From positions 1-33,035 of the forward strand of contig JAQGDQ010001598.1 in the NCBI GenBank assembly GCA_030141605.1: DNA of 33,035 nt, in the 5' to 3' direction. The position numbers were made by a program, and so were the translations under genes. Below are positions 1 to 33,035 of this stretch, in pieces (the first letter of the stretch is position 1; every line of letters begins with the position of its first letter). The notes under the pieces were generated by a model. That model was not told the DNA's origin. It was given only the letters and a program-made list of their open reading frames with translations, and did no database searches. This DNA is from Tubiluchus corallicola. Lineage: Eukaryota > Priapulida > Priapulimorpha > Priapulimorphida > Tubiluchidae.

Positions 1-269
1 ATAACTGTGCATTTGTATAATGCATAGCTTGGAAAAAAAATTACACAGCATAGTATTAAGATGTAAATGTCACAAGCACTTCCATGGAATAATCGTAACA
101 GTATTGACATACTGGGCACACAAATCATGTTGATTGTGAATAAAAAATTCTGCTTCTTAAAGGGTTCTCGTTGCGGTCTAGATGATACTCTATTTTGTTT
201 GACAGTCCTTGTATCGCTGCATAGTCTTGTCCGTAAGTTAACAATCCAAACAGGTTTGTGTCTTTCGTA
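1..269. other. intronic or upstream DNA without recognisable feature
   Basis: AT-rich sequence before the minisatellite. No exon of the CP2-family gene could be recognised in it; earlier exons of that gene should lie further left. Confidence 0.5.
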
Positions 270-1196
270 AAACAGTAAAGCAGGAGAGAGACTCATTATT
301 GTTTATTTAATGCTTGTTTAGAATTTAAAACAGTAATGCAGGAGAGAGGCTTATTATTGGTTAATTAATGCTTGTTTAGAATTTAAAACAGTAATGCAGG
401 AGAGAGGCTTATTATTGGTTAATTAATGCTTGTTTAGAATTTAAAACAGTAATGCAGGAGAGAGGCTTATTATTGGTTAATTAATGCTTGTTTAGAATTT
501 AAAACAGTAATGCAGGAGAGAGGCTTATTATTGGTTATTTAACGCTTGTTTAGAATTTAAAACAGTAATGCAGGAGAGAGGCTTATTATTGGTTAATTAA
601 CGCTTGTTTAGAATTTAAAACAGTAATGCAGGAGAGAGGCTTATTATTGGTTATTTAACGCTTGTTTAGAATTTAAAACAGTAATGCAGGAGAGATGCTT
701 ATTATTGGTTATTTAATGCTTGTTTAGAATTTAAAACAGTAATGCAGGAGAGAGGCTTATTATTGGTTATTTAATGCTTGTTTAGAATTTAAAACATTAA
801 TGCAGGAGAGAGGCTTATTATTGGTTATTTAATGCTTGTTTAGAATTTAAAACATTAATGCAGGAGAGAGGCTTATTATTGGTTATTTAATGCTTGTTTA
901 GAATTTAAAACAGTAATGCAGGAGAGAGGCTTATTATTGGTTATTTAATGCTTGTTTAGAATTTAAAACAGTAATGCAGGAGAGAGGCTTATTATTGCTT
1001 ATTTAATGATTGTTTAGAATTTAAAACAGTAATGCAGGAGAGAGGCTTATTATTGGTTATTTAATGCTTGTTTAGAATTTAAAACATTAATGCAGGAGAG
1101 AGGCTTATTATTGGTTATTCAATGCTTGCTTAGAATTTAAAACAGTAATGCAAGAGAGAGGCTTATTATTGGTCATCTAATGCTTGTTTAGAATTT
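270..1196. repeat. 58-bp minisatellite, about 16 copies
   Basis: A 58-bp unit begins AAAACAGTAATGCAGGAGAG and ends CTTGTTTAGAATTT. It repeats head-to-tail with exact spacing; for example CAGTAATGCA recurs at 331 and 389. The first unit (from 270) and the last (to 1196) are the most diverged, and interior units differ by single bases such as GGTTAATT versus GGTTATTT. This pattern suggests recent homogenisation of the interior. It lies in a presumed intron of the CP2-family gene and has no long open frame. Confidence 0.95.
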
Positions 1197-1583
1197 TGCA
1201 TGCAACATTGATTGTACATTAGTTCAGTAGTTAAAATCAAATCTATTTTCTTTAGAGTTTGGCAATCTGCAAACCGGGCAGTTGCCTAACGTTCAACAGC
1301 AGCCCTTTAACTAACAAGAATAAGCATGTAAGATGACACTGACCTGACAGAGGTGAAGCCATGTTTTGCATTGTACCTACAAGCATCCTTCTCCACCCCA
1401 GTGGGAAAAACAGAAGAAGATAGTGTGGCTGATTAAACGGAGCAGAGTCAGTTTTCCTAGTGGTTACTCATTGTTTCATTCACCAGGCTTGATTTACGTG
1501 AACACCAATCGGCCATTTCCTCATCCCGGGGGAACCTTCCTAATGCGAAATTATTTGTGGATTCTGTTTTTTGTCATTTTCAG
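1197..1583 (+). other. presumed intron of CP2-family gene
   Basis: No confident exon. A polypyrimidine-AG at 1250-1257 and a good donor (GTAAGA) at 1327 bracket 69 bp that could be an upstream exon, but the one open frame has no recognisable similarity. Nothing else is seen. Confidence 0.4.
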
Positions 1584-1677
1584 CAGTTGTCGCCTAACTG
1601 TTCGGCCGACGTGGCATGCCAGTGGTTGAAAGCGAATGAGTTTTCAGCGTACGCTAACGTGTTCGCAAATTTCTCAG
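1584..1677 (+). CDS. TFCP2: CP2-family gene, exon encoding start of SAM-like domain
   Basis: Acceptor TTTTCAG ends at 1583 and donor GTAAAT starts at 1678. The 94 nt encode QLSPNCSADVACQWLKANEF followed by SAYANVFANFS and leave one base (G) that completes a Gly codon with the next exon. Corresponds to the WL..NRFSSYTRLFSNFSG stretch of vertebrate TFCP2-type proteins. The incoming phase is 0. An alternative acceptor three bases downstream (CAGCAG) is possible and would drop one Gln. Confidence 0.85.
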
Positions 1678-4441
1678 GTAAATAGCTTCTAGAATGTTCT
1701 GATGGCACAACAGATCACGAAAACTAGAATAAGAGAAGGCCTGGCAAACTAACTGATCTTGTTCAGATTAAAACAACTAGGTAATGGAACTGTTGATAAA
1801 AGCACAACTTCTTGATATGTATGAGTATCAAAAATGCATGTGTTGTATATGTGCTCATCTAAGGCTGTTTTTACACTGGACATTTGCCAAAAAAACCGAA
1901 TTGGGACTCCAACAGTACTCACTTAAATTTTTATCGCTAAGCGGTACTAAAGCATTTTTAAAGCAATTGTAGCACTTGGGGGTGGCGTGGGGGGCTTAAA
2001 ATGTGACTGTGACATCTGCAAAGCAAGTCTTATAAAATTCTACGGTAAAACTCAAGAAGGCAAATCAAGCTAGCACGCTTAACGGTCATTTTGGCTTTTG
2101 GGAAAAGGGATGGGTTGGTCACTTTACCTTTGATAAAGAACACGAAAGCTTCAATAATGTACGCTGAAAGATGATCTGAAAATTTTAAGATGGTATGAGT
2201 TGAATGGTGTGAGTTTACTTGGCATCAGATGTCACATGAAAGCCTCACAAGCCATATGATGGTAACGCTAGACCATTTCCAGTTCTTGAACTGGCAAATG
2301 TACTTCCTTTGATCTTGATGACACTTTGGGTCATTCTACTTGAATGTGACAGTAATGCTCTTCCACAGAGTCAACGATCTTTGCATGTGTTGAAGATGCT
2401 CATCATTACTTGCCTCTTTTAGGAACAGATCTGCTACGCTTGGAAAAAAAAGATCTGATAGAAATATGTGGAATAACGGATGGAATTCGACTATTTCGTG
2501 CACTCAGTCGTACCCAGTGAGTTTTTAATAACTAGTCTGACCTCACAATGAATTTGAATACATGAATTTATTTTTGACTTGCTGTAAATGATACCGAAAC
2601 TATTTTCATCAGAGTACTTTTTGTATTTCAGACAGGTGAAACCTCGCCTGACCCTGTACCTGTGTCAGGAGAACAGTCGTCTCTATCATGCAATCTACCT
2701 GGAGACAATCTCGCTATCAGAACTCAAGGACAAAGTGGCAGATGTATTTGGCATTCAGCAATCGCAGATACGTGAACTGTACTGGAAAGGAGCGTGTGGC
2801 AATGTTGTTAAAATAGAGACGGAGGTGAACAAAATTTTCAAATGATTTTCAAAAGTGTCTAGCCAGGTGTTTCTACTGACGTTGAACAACCACAGAGTGT
2901 CTAGACAGAGTGTTTCTACTGACGCTGAACAATACACATTATTTAGTGTTAGTGATCCATTATCTATGCGTTGGGGGTAAACATCGAAAGTTTGAGTTTG
3001 TATGTTCAAATTGAATTTGAACATTCAAATTTGATACGAATTTGTTTTTTAAAAGGATTTTGATTTCAACCTACAATTATGAATTCAAATAATTCACCTC
3101 TTCTGCTACATTATGTTGTTTATCATTAAAAGCTCGAAACATGTTTTTACTGCAGACTAAAATCAAGCAATATGCATGCTCCTTGCAAGAATGCCTTTTA
3201 CTGATGATTCGAAAATTTATTCAAAATTATTCAAAACTGAATTCGAATTCGATTCGCTTTCTAGCAGTGGTGGTTCATGTATAGGTGCTGTATTTTCACT
3301 CAATGTTATCAGTAATATTCAGTACAGTAAGTCTTTTTTCTTTAGTTCTTTCTTTATACTTGAACGGAACCAAAGCACATGAGGGGTAGTATTGTTTGCT
3401 TCACAGCCCAGCACAGTGCGCTCCAGTAATGCGAGTGTTCGGCTGTTGTGTACACGCGGCCAAGCGCACATGTCTGGGCGCAAGTAGAGAAAGTACTGCC
3501 CCTCACACAATTTGTTGTTAGTTGTCACATGCTCACTGTGAATGGACCAAGTTTGACCGGTGACAATTTAGGCTATTAGTAAGCAAAAAATATTTTTTTT
3601 GTTTAGGATTTTATCAAGTTTACGTATAAACTTTGAAAGTTCGTTTGTTTGTTTAAAATTACAATGAGCAAAAATAACATTAAAATAATGTATGTTTGTT
3701 CGTTTTACACAGTATTAAAACAATGGCTAAATTTTTTCTGAAGCAGCACCTCCACTAATTTTAGCTACGAGCCACCACTGGCTTCTGACAGAGAGTGCTG
3801 ACTCTTATGCGATCACAGTTACAATATCTGTCTACCTATAAAACTGTTGACGCATTTCGCAGAAGTTGAGACAACATTCTACCTGTATAAAAAATTTTGA
3901 CCAGACGGTTTAGTCTAGTGGTAAAGCGTCTGCTTTCCATCTGGGAGGTAGTGAGTTCGAACCAGTAGCCGGGTCATACCAAAGACTTTAAAAATGGTAC
4001 CTGCTGTTGGTCTGCCTGACGCGAGGTATTTAGGGTAAAAGTGGGGTAATAATAGTCTCTGTTATGTAGTTGTAGGTTGTTATTTACAGTCAGTGATAAT
4101 AGCTCTTTGAGCTAATGTTAATTGTTGACCCAAAAGCCGACTTTAAATAAAGATTATTATTATTATTATTGATGCTGCCTTGATGATGACTCTGCTAATT
4201 TAAAGTAGCAATTGATGAACTTTATCAACACATCATAACTTATTAAAGACAATTGGCTTGATGACTACTACTATTAACGAGTAATGAGTAATGAAAGAGC
4301 AGTATTTCTAATGATCGTTCATTAACTTTTCATCAGGTCATTCACAGTTTCACGGATCAAGAATGTTTTGCGCTGGAGCTGGAGCAATTTGCGGAGAACT
4401 CGTACCGGATCATGCTGGAGTCAGTGAAACACAAAACGTGA
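1584..4441 (+). CDS. TFCP2: TFCP2/UBP1-like (CP2 family) transcription factor, 3' four exons
   Basis: Joined exons 1584-1677, 2423-2516, 2632-2824 and 4337-4441 read through in one frame to TGA at 4439-4441. The protein carries two parts of the CP2 C-terminus. The first is a SAM-like segment (CQWLKANEFSAYANVFANFS, then DLLRLEKKDLIEICG and DGIRLFRALS). The second is the ubiquitin-like/oligomerisation segment (RLTLYLCQ, YHAIYLETISLSELKDKV, FTDQECFALEL). These match the order and wording I know for TFCP2, UBP1 and TFCP2L1. CP2 proteins are nuclear, sequence-specific DNA-binding factors that oligomerise; the DNA-binding domain should lie upstream of position 1. Family assignment is firm. Which vertebrate paralogue it corresponds to cannot be told, and in an invertebrate it is probably the single pre-duplication gene (gemini in flies). 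Span includes introns. Confidence 0.88.
1678..2422 (+). other. intron of CP2-family gene
   Basis: GTAAAT...TTTTAG intron of 745 bp between the two SAM-like exons. No repeat or RNA gene recognised. Confidence 0.8.
2423..2516 (+). CDS. TFCP2: CP2-family gene, exon encoding rest of SAM-like domain
   Basis: Acceptor CTTTTAG ends at 2422; donor GTGAGT starts at 2517. The exon encodes (G)TDLLRLEKKDLIEICGITD and GIRLFRALSRT, the most conserved block of the SAM-like domain (compare DLL.L...DLVQICG..DGIRL in the family). It is 94 nt, leaving two bases (CA) for the next exon. Confidence 0.9.
2632..2824 (+). CDS. TFCP2: CP2-family gene, exon encoding ubiquitin-like C-terminal segment
   Basis: Acceptor TGTATTTCAG ends at 2631; donor GTGAAC starts at 2825. 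One base completes a Gln codon and 64 full codons follow, ending in phase 0. Key matches are RLTLYLCQ, YHAIYLETISLSEL and IQQSQIRELYWKG, equivalent to RLTIYVC, YHAIYLE and the IPPHQI..IYRQGPTG region in family members. An in-frame read-through beyond the donor gives only 8 further residues before a stop. Confidence 0.9.
2972..3804 (+). mobile_element. ATTCGAA-rich hAT-like MITE, copy 1, split by a later insertion
   Basis: Left end TGGGGGTAAACATCGAA matches the inverted end of the copy at 9942-10316, and right-end remnants (TCTGACAGAGAGTGCTGACT) resume after 3780. Flanks share the core TATGCG (2965-2970 and 3806-3811), consistent with a worn 8-bp target duplication. The interior carries AATTCGAATTCGATTCG and the shared block TTTTTACTGCAGACTAAAAT, also seen near 10697 and 15133. 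The nested element at 3265-3780 interrupts it. No coding capacity. Located in the last intron of the CP2-family gene. Confidence 0.75.
3265..3780. mobile_element. hAT-like non-autonomous element, family B copy 1, nested inside a MITE
   Basis: Ends are CAGTGGTGGTTCATGTATAG and, inverted at the right, CTACGAGCCACCACTG, giving a terminal inverted repeat that begins CAGTGGTGG as in hAT elements. Reverse-complement homology extends across the element to 19677-20075, including the shared block CACAGCCCAGCACAGTGCG. The insertion splits MITE copy 1 in its CTTTCT motif, and a diverged CTTTCT-like sequence stands on both sides. No transposase is present. Confidence 0.8.
3898..4170 (+). mobile_element. 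tRNA-derived SINE with (ATT)n tail
   Basis: The head has a Pol III A box (TTTAGTCTAGTGGTAAAG, 3909-3926) and B box (GAGTTCGAACC, 3953-3963) in tRNA-like spacing. A body follows containing GGTACCTGCTGTTGGTCTGC, and the tail is AATAAAGATTATTATTATT. The A/B-box head, unrelated body and simple-repeat tail define a SINE. The middle resembles the conserved central domain of MetaSINE-type animal SINEs, which is an inference from memory. It lies in the last intron of the CP2-family gene. Confidence 0.8.
4337..4441 (+). CDS. TFCP2: CP2-family gene, last exon with stop codon
   Basis: Acceptor TTTCATCAG ends at 4336. Phase 0 entry gives VIHSFTDQECFALELEQFAE and then NSYRIMLESVKHKT before TGA at 4439-4441. 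It matches the family's C-terminal pattern (V..F.DE.CF..ES...G..I.L). No canonical AATAAA follows closely; ATATAAAT near 4800, just before the hAT element at 4854, is the nearest A-rich candidate for 3' processing, which is weak evidence. Confidence 0.85.
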   Translation, partial: VIHSFTDQECFALELEQFAENSYRIMLESVKHKT

Positions 4442-4853
4442 AAAATGATTGAGTTTTGAGTTATAAATTATGCAGAAAAAACTACAATGAAAAGAATGCA
4501 TATTACACATTATATGCATAGTGATTTAAACTTGAATTACTTTTCTGGGAACAGAGATGAATTCAAAACAATGTTTTGTCTAATACAAATTTTAAGCATT
4601 TCTGGCAGTTATTGTAGTTTGTTGTAAGTGACTGTAAATAGTGATGCTTCAAATGCTGGTATTAAGTCACTACCATCGAAACAGCAGCAAGGTAACTTGT
4701 GCAACTGCTGCAATATGTAAATATATGAACTTTGCAAATATAAGTTTTTTGTGGAATAAGATACTGCTGTAATTTTTGTATCATACTCTTCTTCATAAAT
4801 ATATAAATAGTGATATTATTGGTGCTGTAAATGACAATTTAATAGATATAGAC

Positions 4854-5277
4854 CAGGGATGTGCAAATTATCAGACTGCCACAGGCACTTTGATCAAGGA
4901 GCCAAGTACCGAAAGGCCTAATAACGATTTTTTTTGCATCCGACCTGCGTACATCATTACTACTACAGCCAAGAAACTATTTTAGAAGTTATTAAAATTT
5001 ATATTACAAACCATATATTTCTACTTTCAGGACAGATAGTGGTCATTTCATTACAATGCATATTAGTAATGTGTATCACACAGTTTGTGTAGTACAGTGT
5101 CATTAAGCTACAACCGTCTTGTAAGGGTTAATGGCATCCGATCTAGTAGAAAAAACTACCCGCACTATCTTTGGGATCGTGGCACGGACTTCAACTGGAT
5201 TCACTCAATTAATAGCTCGGGCTGCACTTTCATTAGGTTGACAAATCTCTTCGCGGGCCGCAATTTGCACACCCCTG
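4854..5277. mobile_element. hAT-like non-autonomous element with perfect 8-bp target duplication
   Basis: Terminal inverted repeats CAGGGATGTGCAAATT at the left and AATTTGCACACCCCTG at the right differ at one position. Identical flanks ATATAGAC (4846-4853 and 5278-5285) are an 8-bp target-site duplication, the hAT hallmark. The 424-bp interior has no transposase. Perfect flanks suggest a relatively recent insertion. Confidence 0.92.
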
Positions 5278-5285
5278 ATATAGAC

Positions 5286-7341
5286 AGTCACAATCTAAAA
5301 TCAGTAACTTAACTATAGATCTGTCATTCATTCTGTTGAAATTAGGAACTTGATATTAGTTATACTGACGATAACCCACACACCCTGAGAGTTTCCAGTT
5401 TTCATACTGAACATTGCAAAATAAATATAGAGCTATAAACATACATTACTGTGCTACTGGTTTCTTTACCACAAATTTATGAATTCGTCATTAATAACGC
5501 AACGTTGGGGCTAAAAATTATGCCACAAAAATTTAATAAACTCATTTCAGTGGTATAGAGGGCTCATTGCCTGAATTTCTCCCCACGAAGTTGTACGTTA
5601 TATTCCACAGACTGGTTATATCAAAGATTAAAAATGGATACCCTTATTTGATTTTCCTTATCAAGCATTTGACATAAAAGAGCAGATAAGGTAATGTTGG
5701 ACTTTGGTACGCACACTGTCACCAATCTTGAATCTTCATCTTGCTGGCTAACCCTCCAGAGTTGGTAGGGATGCTGTATATGGCTGTATATCTAGTAGCA
5801 CTGACTGCATTGCAAAAGTCTCACTTGCCTCAGTTGTTAACATGAAGGAGTACCCATTATTAATTGTATGGTTCTGTGTCATACGATATAATTGATTGGT
5901 TTGACAGCACTCATAACACAATGACTGATGAGAAGAGAGCAGCAAATGGACAAGAAAGTGAAGAAACAGAAGACCCGTGTTGCGTAGGCAATAAAAAAAC
6001 ACCATTCGTGATTTTGATGTGTGCCGATTAAGACTAATTTTGATTTTACAGTATTTTTGTGTATCTCCTCTTCTGTAAGCAGGAATCAAGTACACAATTA
6101 GAGACTCAATGTGGAAAAAGATGGGTGACCATCAGGAAAACTGTTTCAGGGTTTTCAAATGGATCACTGCAGTAGATTTACCTCCCGGAGGGAGAATGCA
6201 TATTTACCTGGAAAGACCCCCATGCCGTCAATTCCATTGTTCCTTTAAGGTTCTTGAAACTTCTTGGGTGGCCTTTTAAACTTCCCACAAAAAAGGGCTA
6301 TACATGACAGTGAATGTGGCAGCATTGCAGAACGTTAAATAAGTATTCTAATGGCTCGTTTTAATGAGCTAACCTTGAACAAAGTTCAATTTCATTATAA
6401 CAAATTAGTCCTGCTGCCACTGAATGCTGGTTTGCACAGTGCAAAACTGTTTAAAAATCGACCTGTGCGAACCGTAACATCATCAGAAGAAATCTCTAAT
6501 AAATGATGATGAATGAGTAAAATATAATAAGTCCTAAATTATTGTGGTATCTCCTACGTATAGGCTTTACCCAACATTATAGCCCATTATTTTGGAAAAA
6601 GTTAGGCAGCGGTAAAAAGTCACTCGTCTCTAGTAGAGTCTCTTATGCACAATTCCCATAATCTCTACCATCCTACCATTGTGTGCTTGTGAGCAAGTAG
6701 TCTAGTACTATTGTAGGCCTATTCCTGAGCATTTATACTGTCATGATGAGGGGTTAAGCGAGTACACTCATAATACTATTAATAGAAACCCAAATTTCGG
6801 GTAGGAAACTTATTTTAAAAAAACCCAGAACCTCGCCGAGTTATGACACAGTGGCACACTATTTATAAACTAACTGATGTAATCATATTAAGTGAAGATT
6901 ATACCAAGCTGACAGCATTTTAAAACTTGTACTTGCAGATTTCAACTGTTCACAGAAATCACGTAAGTTATGATGCAATCAACTTACCAGGTACACTGGA
7001 CAACTCTACAGTTGTTTTTGAAGAAAATTCACGATCGCGAAGGTACCAAAAAGCAATAGAATAATTAAACTTATAACGTATTCATGAAAAAGTGGAAAGT
7101 CTTCGTCTACCGCTCTTGAAAAATATCAGTAACAAAATAATTTTAAACGCACTGTTCATTGCAAAAAATTTACAGTAGAAATAAAATATATTTGCCTACA
7201 GACGGCGCAGCGACAAAATAACGAAATTTTGGTACAGCATCACGTTTTTGTTGTTTGCACGGTTGGACAGGTTCAGGTTGCTGGTTCGGCACACCTTGAT
7301 GATGCAGGTGTATTAATCATTAGTAGCGAATTCAAATTGTA
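5286..7341. other. intergenic region and presumed Nrx-IV promoter/5' UTR
   Basis: AT-rich sequence between the CP2-family gene and Nrx-IV. The last 150 bases before the start codon are somewhat richer in GC (GACGGCGCAGCG near 7200) and presumably hold the promoter and 5' UTR. No TATA box, RNA gene or conserved exon was identified. Confidence 0.4.
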
Positions 7342-31428
<24,087 letters not shown>

Positions 31429-31701
31429 GTAAGCATTTTTTAGATAACTTGGAGCTATTTTTAGCTGTTTTTAAGAAGAAATACAATAGTATAGTAGCAT
31501 CCAATTTTTTCTTTGATTTCTTTCTGCTACCTGTTTCTGTTTTATTCATAACCCCAGTTGCACATGCACCTGTGAGCTGTTTTGGAAAGATGTTTTAATC
31601 TCTATCGTATCTGTTCCTATTTTGTATCCTATCTGTACTGTTTTTTTGCACCCTAATTTGTCTGTGTTTACACTAGCCTGTTTTCAGACATAGCACTATG
31701 A

Positions 31702-33035
31702 TTTACCTATTTTTGTACATTTGTATTTACTAATCTCTGTTACTTACCTATTTTTGCTTATCTATATTTATAAATCTTTATTACTTATTTATTTTTGTGT
31801 ATCTGTATTTACTAATCTTTATTACTTATTTATTTTTGTCTATCTGCATTTGCTAATCTATGTTACTTATTTTTTTTGTTTATCTGTATTAACTAATCTT
31901 TATTATTTATGTATTTTTGTATATCTGTATTTACAAATCTTTATTACTTACGTATTTTTGTGTATCTGTATTTACTAATCTTTATTACTTACGTATTTTT
32001 GTATATCTGTTTTTACTAATCTTTATTACTTACCTGTTTTTGTATGTCTGTAATCTTTATTACTTACGTATTTTTGTTTATTTGTTTTTACTAATCTTTA
32101 TTACGTGTTTTTGTATATCTGTATTTACTAATCTTTATTACTTACATATTTTTGTGTATCTGCGTTTACTAATCTTTATTACTCACGTATTTTTGTGTAT
32201 CTGTATTTACTAATATTTATTACTTACCTGTTTTTGTATGTCTGTAATCTTTATTACTTACATATTTTTGTTTATTTGTTTTTACTAATCTTTATTACGT
32301 GTTTTTGTATATCTGTATTTACTAATCTTTATTACTTACGTATTTTTGTATATCTGTGTTTACTAATCTTTATTACTTACGTATTTTTGTGTATCTGTAT
32401 TTACTAATCTTTATTACTTACCTGTTTTTGTATGTCTGTATTTACTAATCTTTATTACTTATTTATTTTTGTCTATCTGTATTTGCTAATCTATGTTACT
32501 TATTTTTTTTGTTTATCTGTATTAACTAATCTCTATTACTTACCTATTTTTTTATATCTGTATTTACTAATTTTTATTACTTACCTATTTTTGTATATCT
32601 GTGTTTACTAATCTTTATTACTTACGTATTTTTGTGTATCTGTATTTACTAATCTTTATTACTTACATATTTTTGTGTATCTGCATTTACTAATCTTTAT
32701 TACTCACGTATTTTTGTATATCTGTTTTTACTCATCTTTATTACTTACCTGTTTTTGTATGTCTGTAATCTTTATTACTTATGTATTTTTGTATATCTGT
32801 GTTTACTAATCTTTATTACTTACGTATTTTTGTGTATCTGTATTTACTAATCTTTATTACTTACGTGTTTTTGTATATATGTATTTACTAATCTTTATTA
32901 CTTACATATTTTTGTATATCTGTGTTTACTAATCTTTATTATTTACGTATTTTTGTATATCTGTATTTACTAATCTTTATTACTTACATATTTTTGTATA
33001 TCTGTGTTTACTAATCTTTATTACTCACGTATTTT
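31702..33035. repeat. 41-bp tandem array with higher-order structure, running off the window
   Basis: Unit is TTTACTAATCTTTATTACTT followed by ACGTATTTTTGTATATCTGTA; TTTACAAATC at 31930 and TTTACTAATC at 31971 show the 41-bp period. About 32 units are present. Truncated units recur in a pattern: the TGTATGTCTGTAATC variant starts at 32041 and 32235, and GTCTATCTG...TTTGCTAATC at 31839 and 32471, indicating duplication of multi-unit blocks. It lies in the intron after exon 16, and the right boundary is not seen. Confidence 0.95.

Larger units (their letters stand above)
2825..4336 (+). other. last intron of CP2-family gene
   Basis: 1.5-kb GT-AG intron that is largely made of transposable elements: MITE copy 1 with a nested hAT-like element, then a SINE. 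The remaining unique sequence is short and AT-rich. Confidence 0.8.

Noticed and set aside
1258-1326. Possible extra exon of the CP2-family gene, pyrimidine-AG acceptor and GTAAGA donor
   Set aside because: The only open frame (SLAICKPGSC...) has no family similarity. Another frame (FGNLQTGQLPNVQQQ) looks more protein-like but meets a stop before the donor.
5748-6095. 115-codon minus-strand frame
   Set aside because: No similarity to any family I know, and no splice or promoter context; consistent with chance in intergenic DNA.
31721-32407. Hydrophobic Tyr/Leu/Phe-rich frames resembling membrane proteins
   Set aside because: They are translations of the 41-bp tandem array and shift frame each unit; no start context or splice link.

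Overview
The window is animal nuclear DNA: AT-rich, intron-rich, with GT-AG introns and many short transposons and tandem repeats. Two protein-coding genes lie head-to-tail on the + strand. Short exons, large repeat-filled introns, an invertebrate-like 5S rRNA sequence and numerous hAT-type miniature elements suggest an invertebrate, possibly a mollusc or other lophotrochozoan. No species can be named from sequence alone.

Region 1 (1-4441) is the 3' part of a TFCP2/UBP1/LBP-1 (CP2 family) transcription factor gene. Four phase-compatible exons (1584-1677, 2423-2516, 2632-2824, 4337-4441) encode the SAM-like domain, the C-terminal ubiquitin-like/oligomerisation region and the stop codon. The DNA-binding domain would lie upstream of the window. 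A 16-copy, 58-bp minisatellite sits at 270-1196.

Region 2 (4442-7341) is intergenic and carries one well-preserved hAT-type miniature element with perfect 8-bp target duplications (4854-5277).

Region 3 (7342-33035) is a gene of the neurexin IV / contactin-associated protein (Nrx-IV, CNTNAP, Caspr) family. I could trace sixteen consecutive exons whose splice phases join without a break into about 850 codons: signal peptide, discoidin (F5/8 type C) domain, LamG1, LamG2, EGF1, the fibrinogen-like region and the first part of LamG3. The rest (end of LamG3, EGF2, LamG4, transmembrane segment, cytoplasmic tail) must lie to the right. In other animals this protein is a transmembrane adhesion molecule of septate or paranodal junctions.

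The introns hold most of the unusual material: an ATTCGAA-rich hAT-like MITE family (at least four copies, two interrupted by later insertions), a second hAT-like family (three copies), two further hAT-like elements (one with an apparent transposase N-terminus), a tRNA-derived SINE, an intact-looking 5S rRNA-like sequence inside a GC-rich block without a proximal terminator, a 121-bp tandem array rich in TCAAGGTCA nuclear-receptor half-sites, a paired GC-rich hairpin just after exon 2, and a 41-bp tandem array running off the right edge. I found no CRISPR, operon or prokaryotic feature, and no wholly new protein system. The most unusual candidates are the repeat structures.
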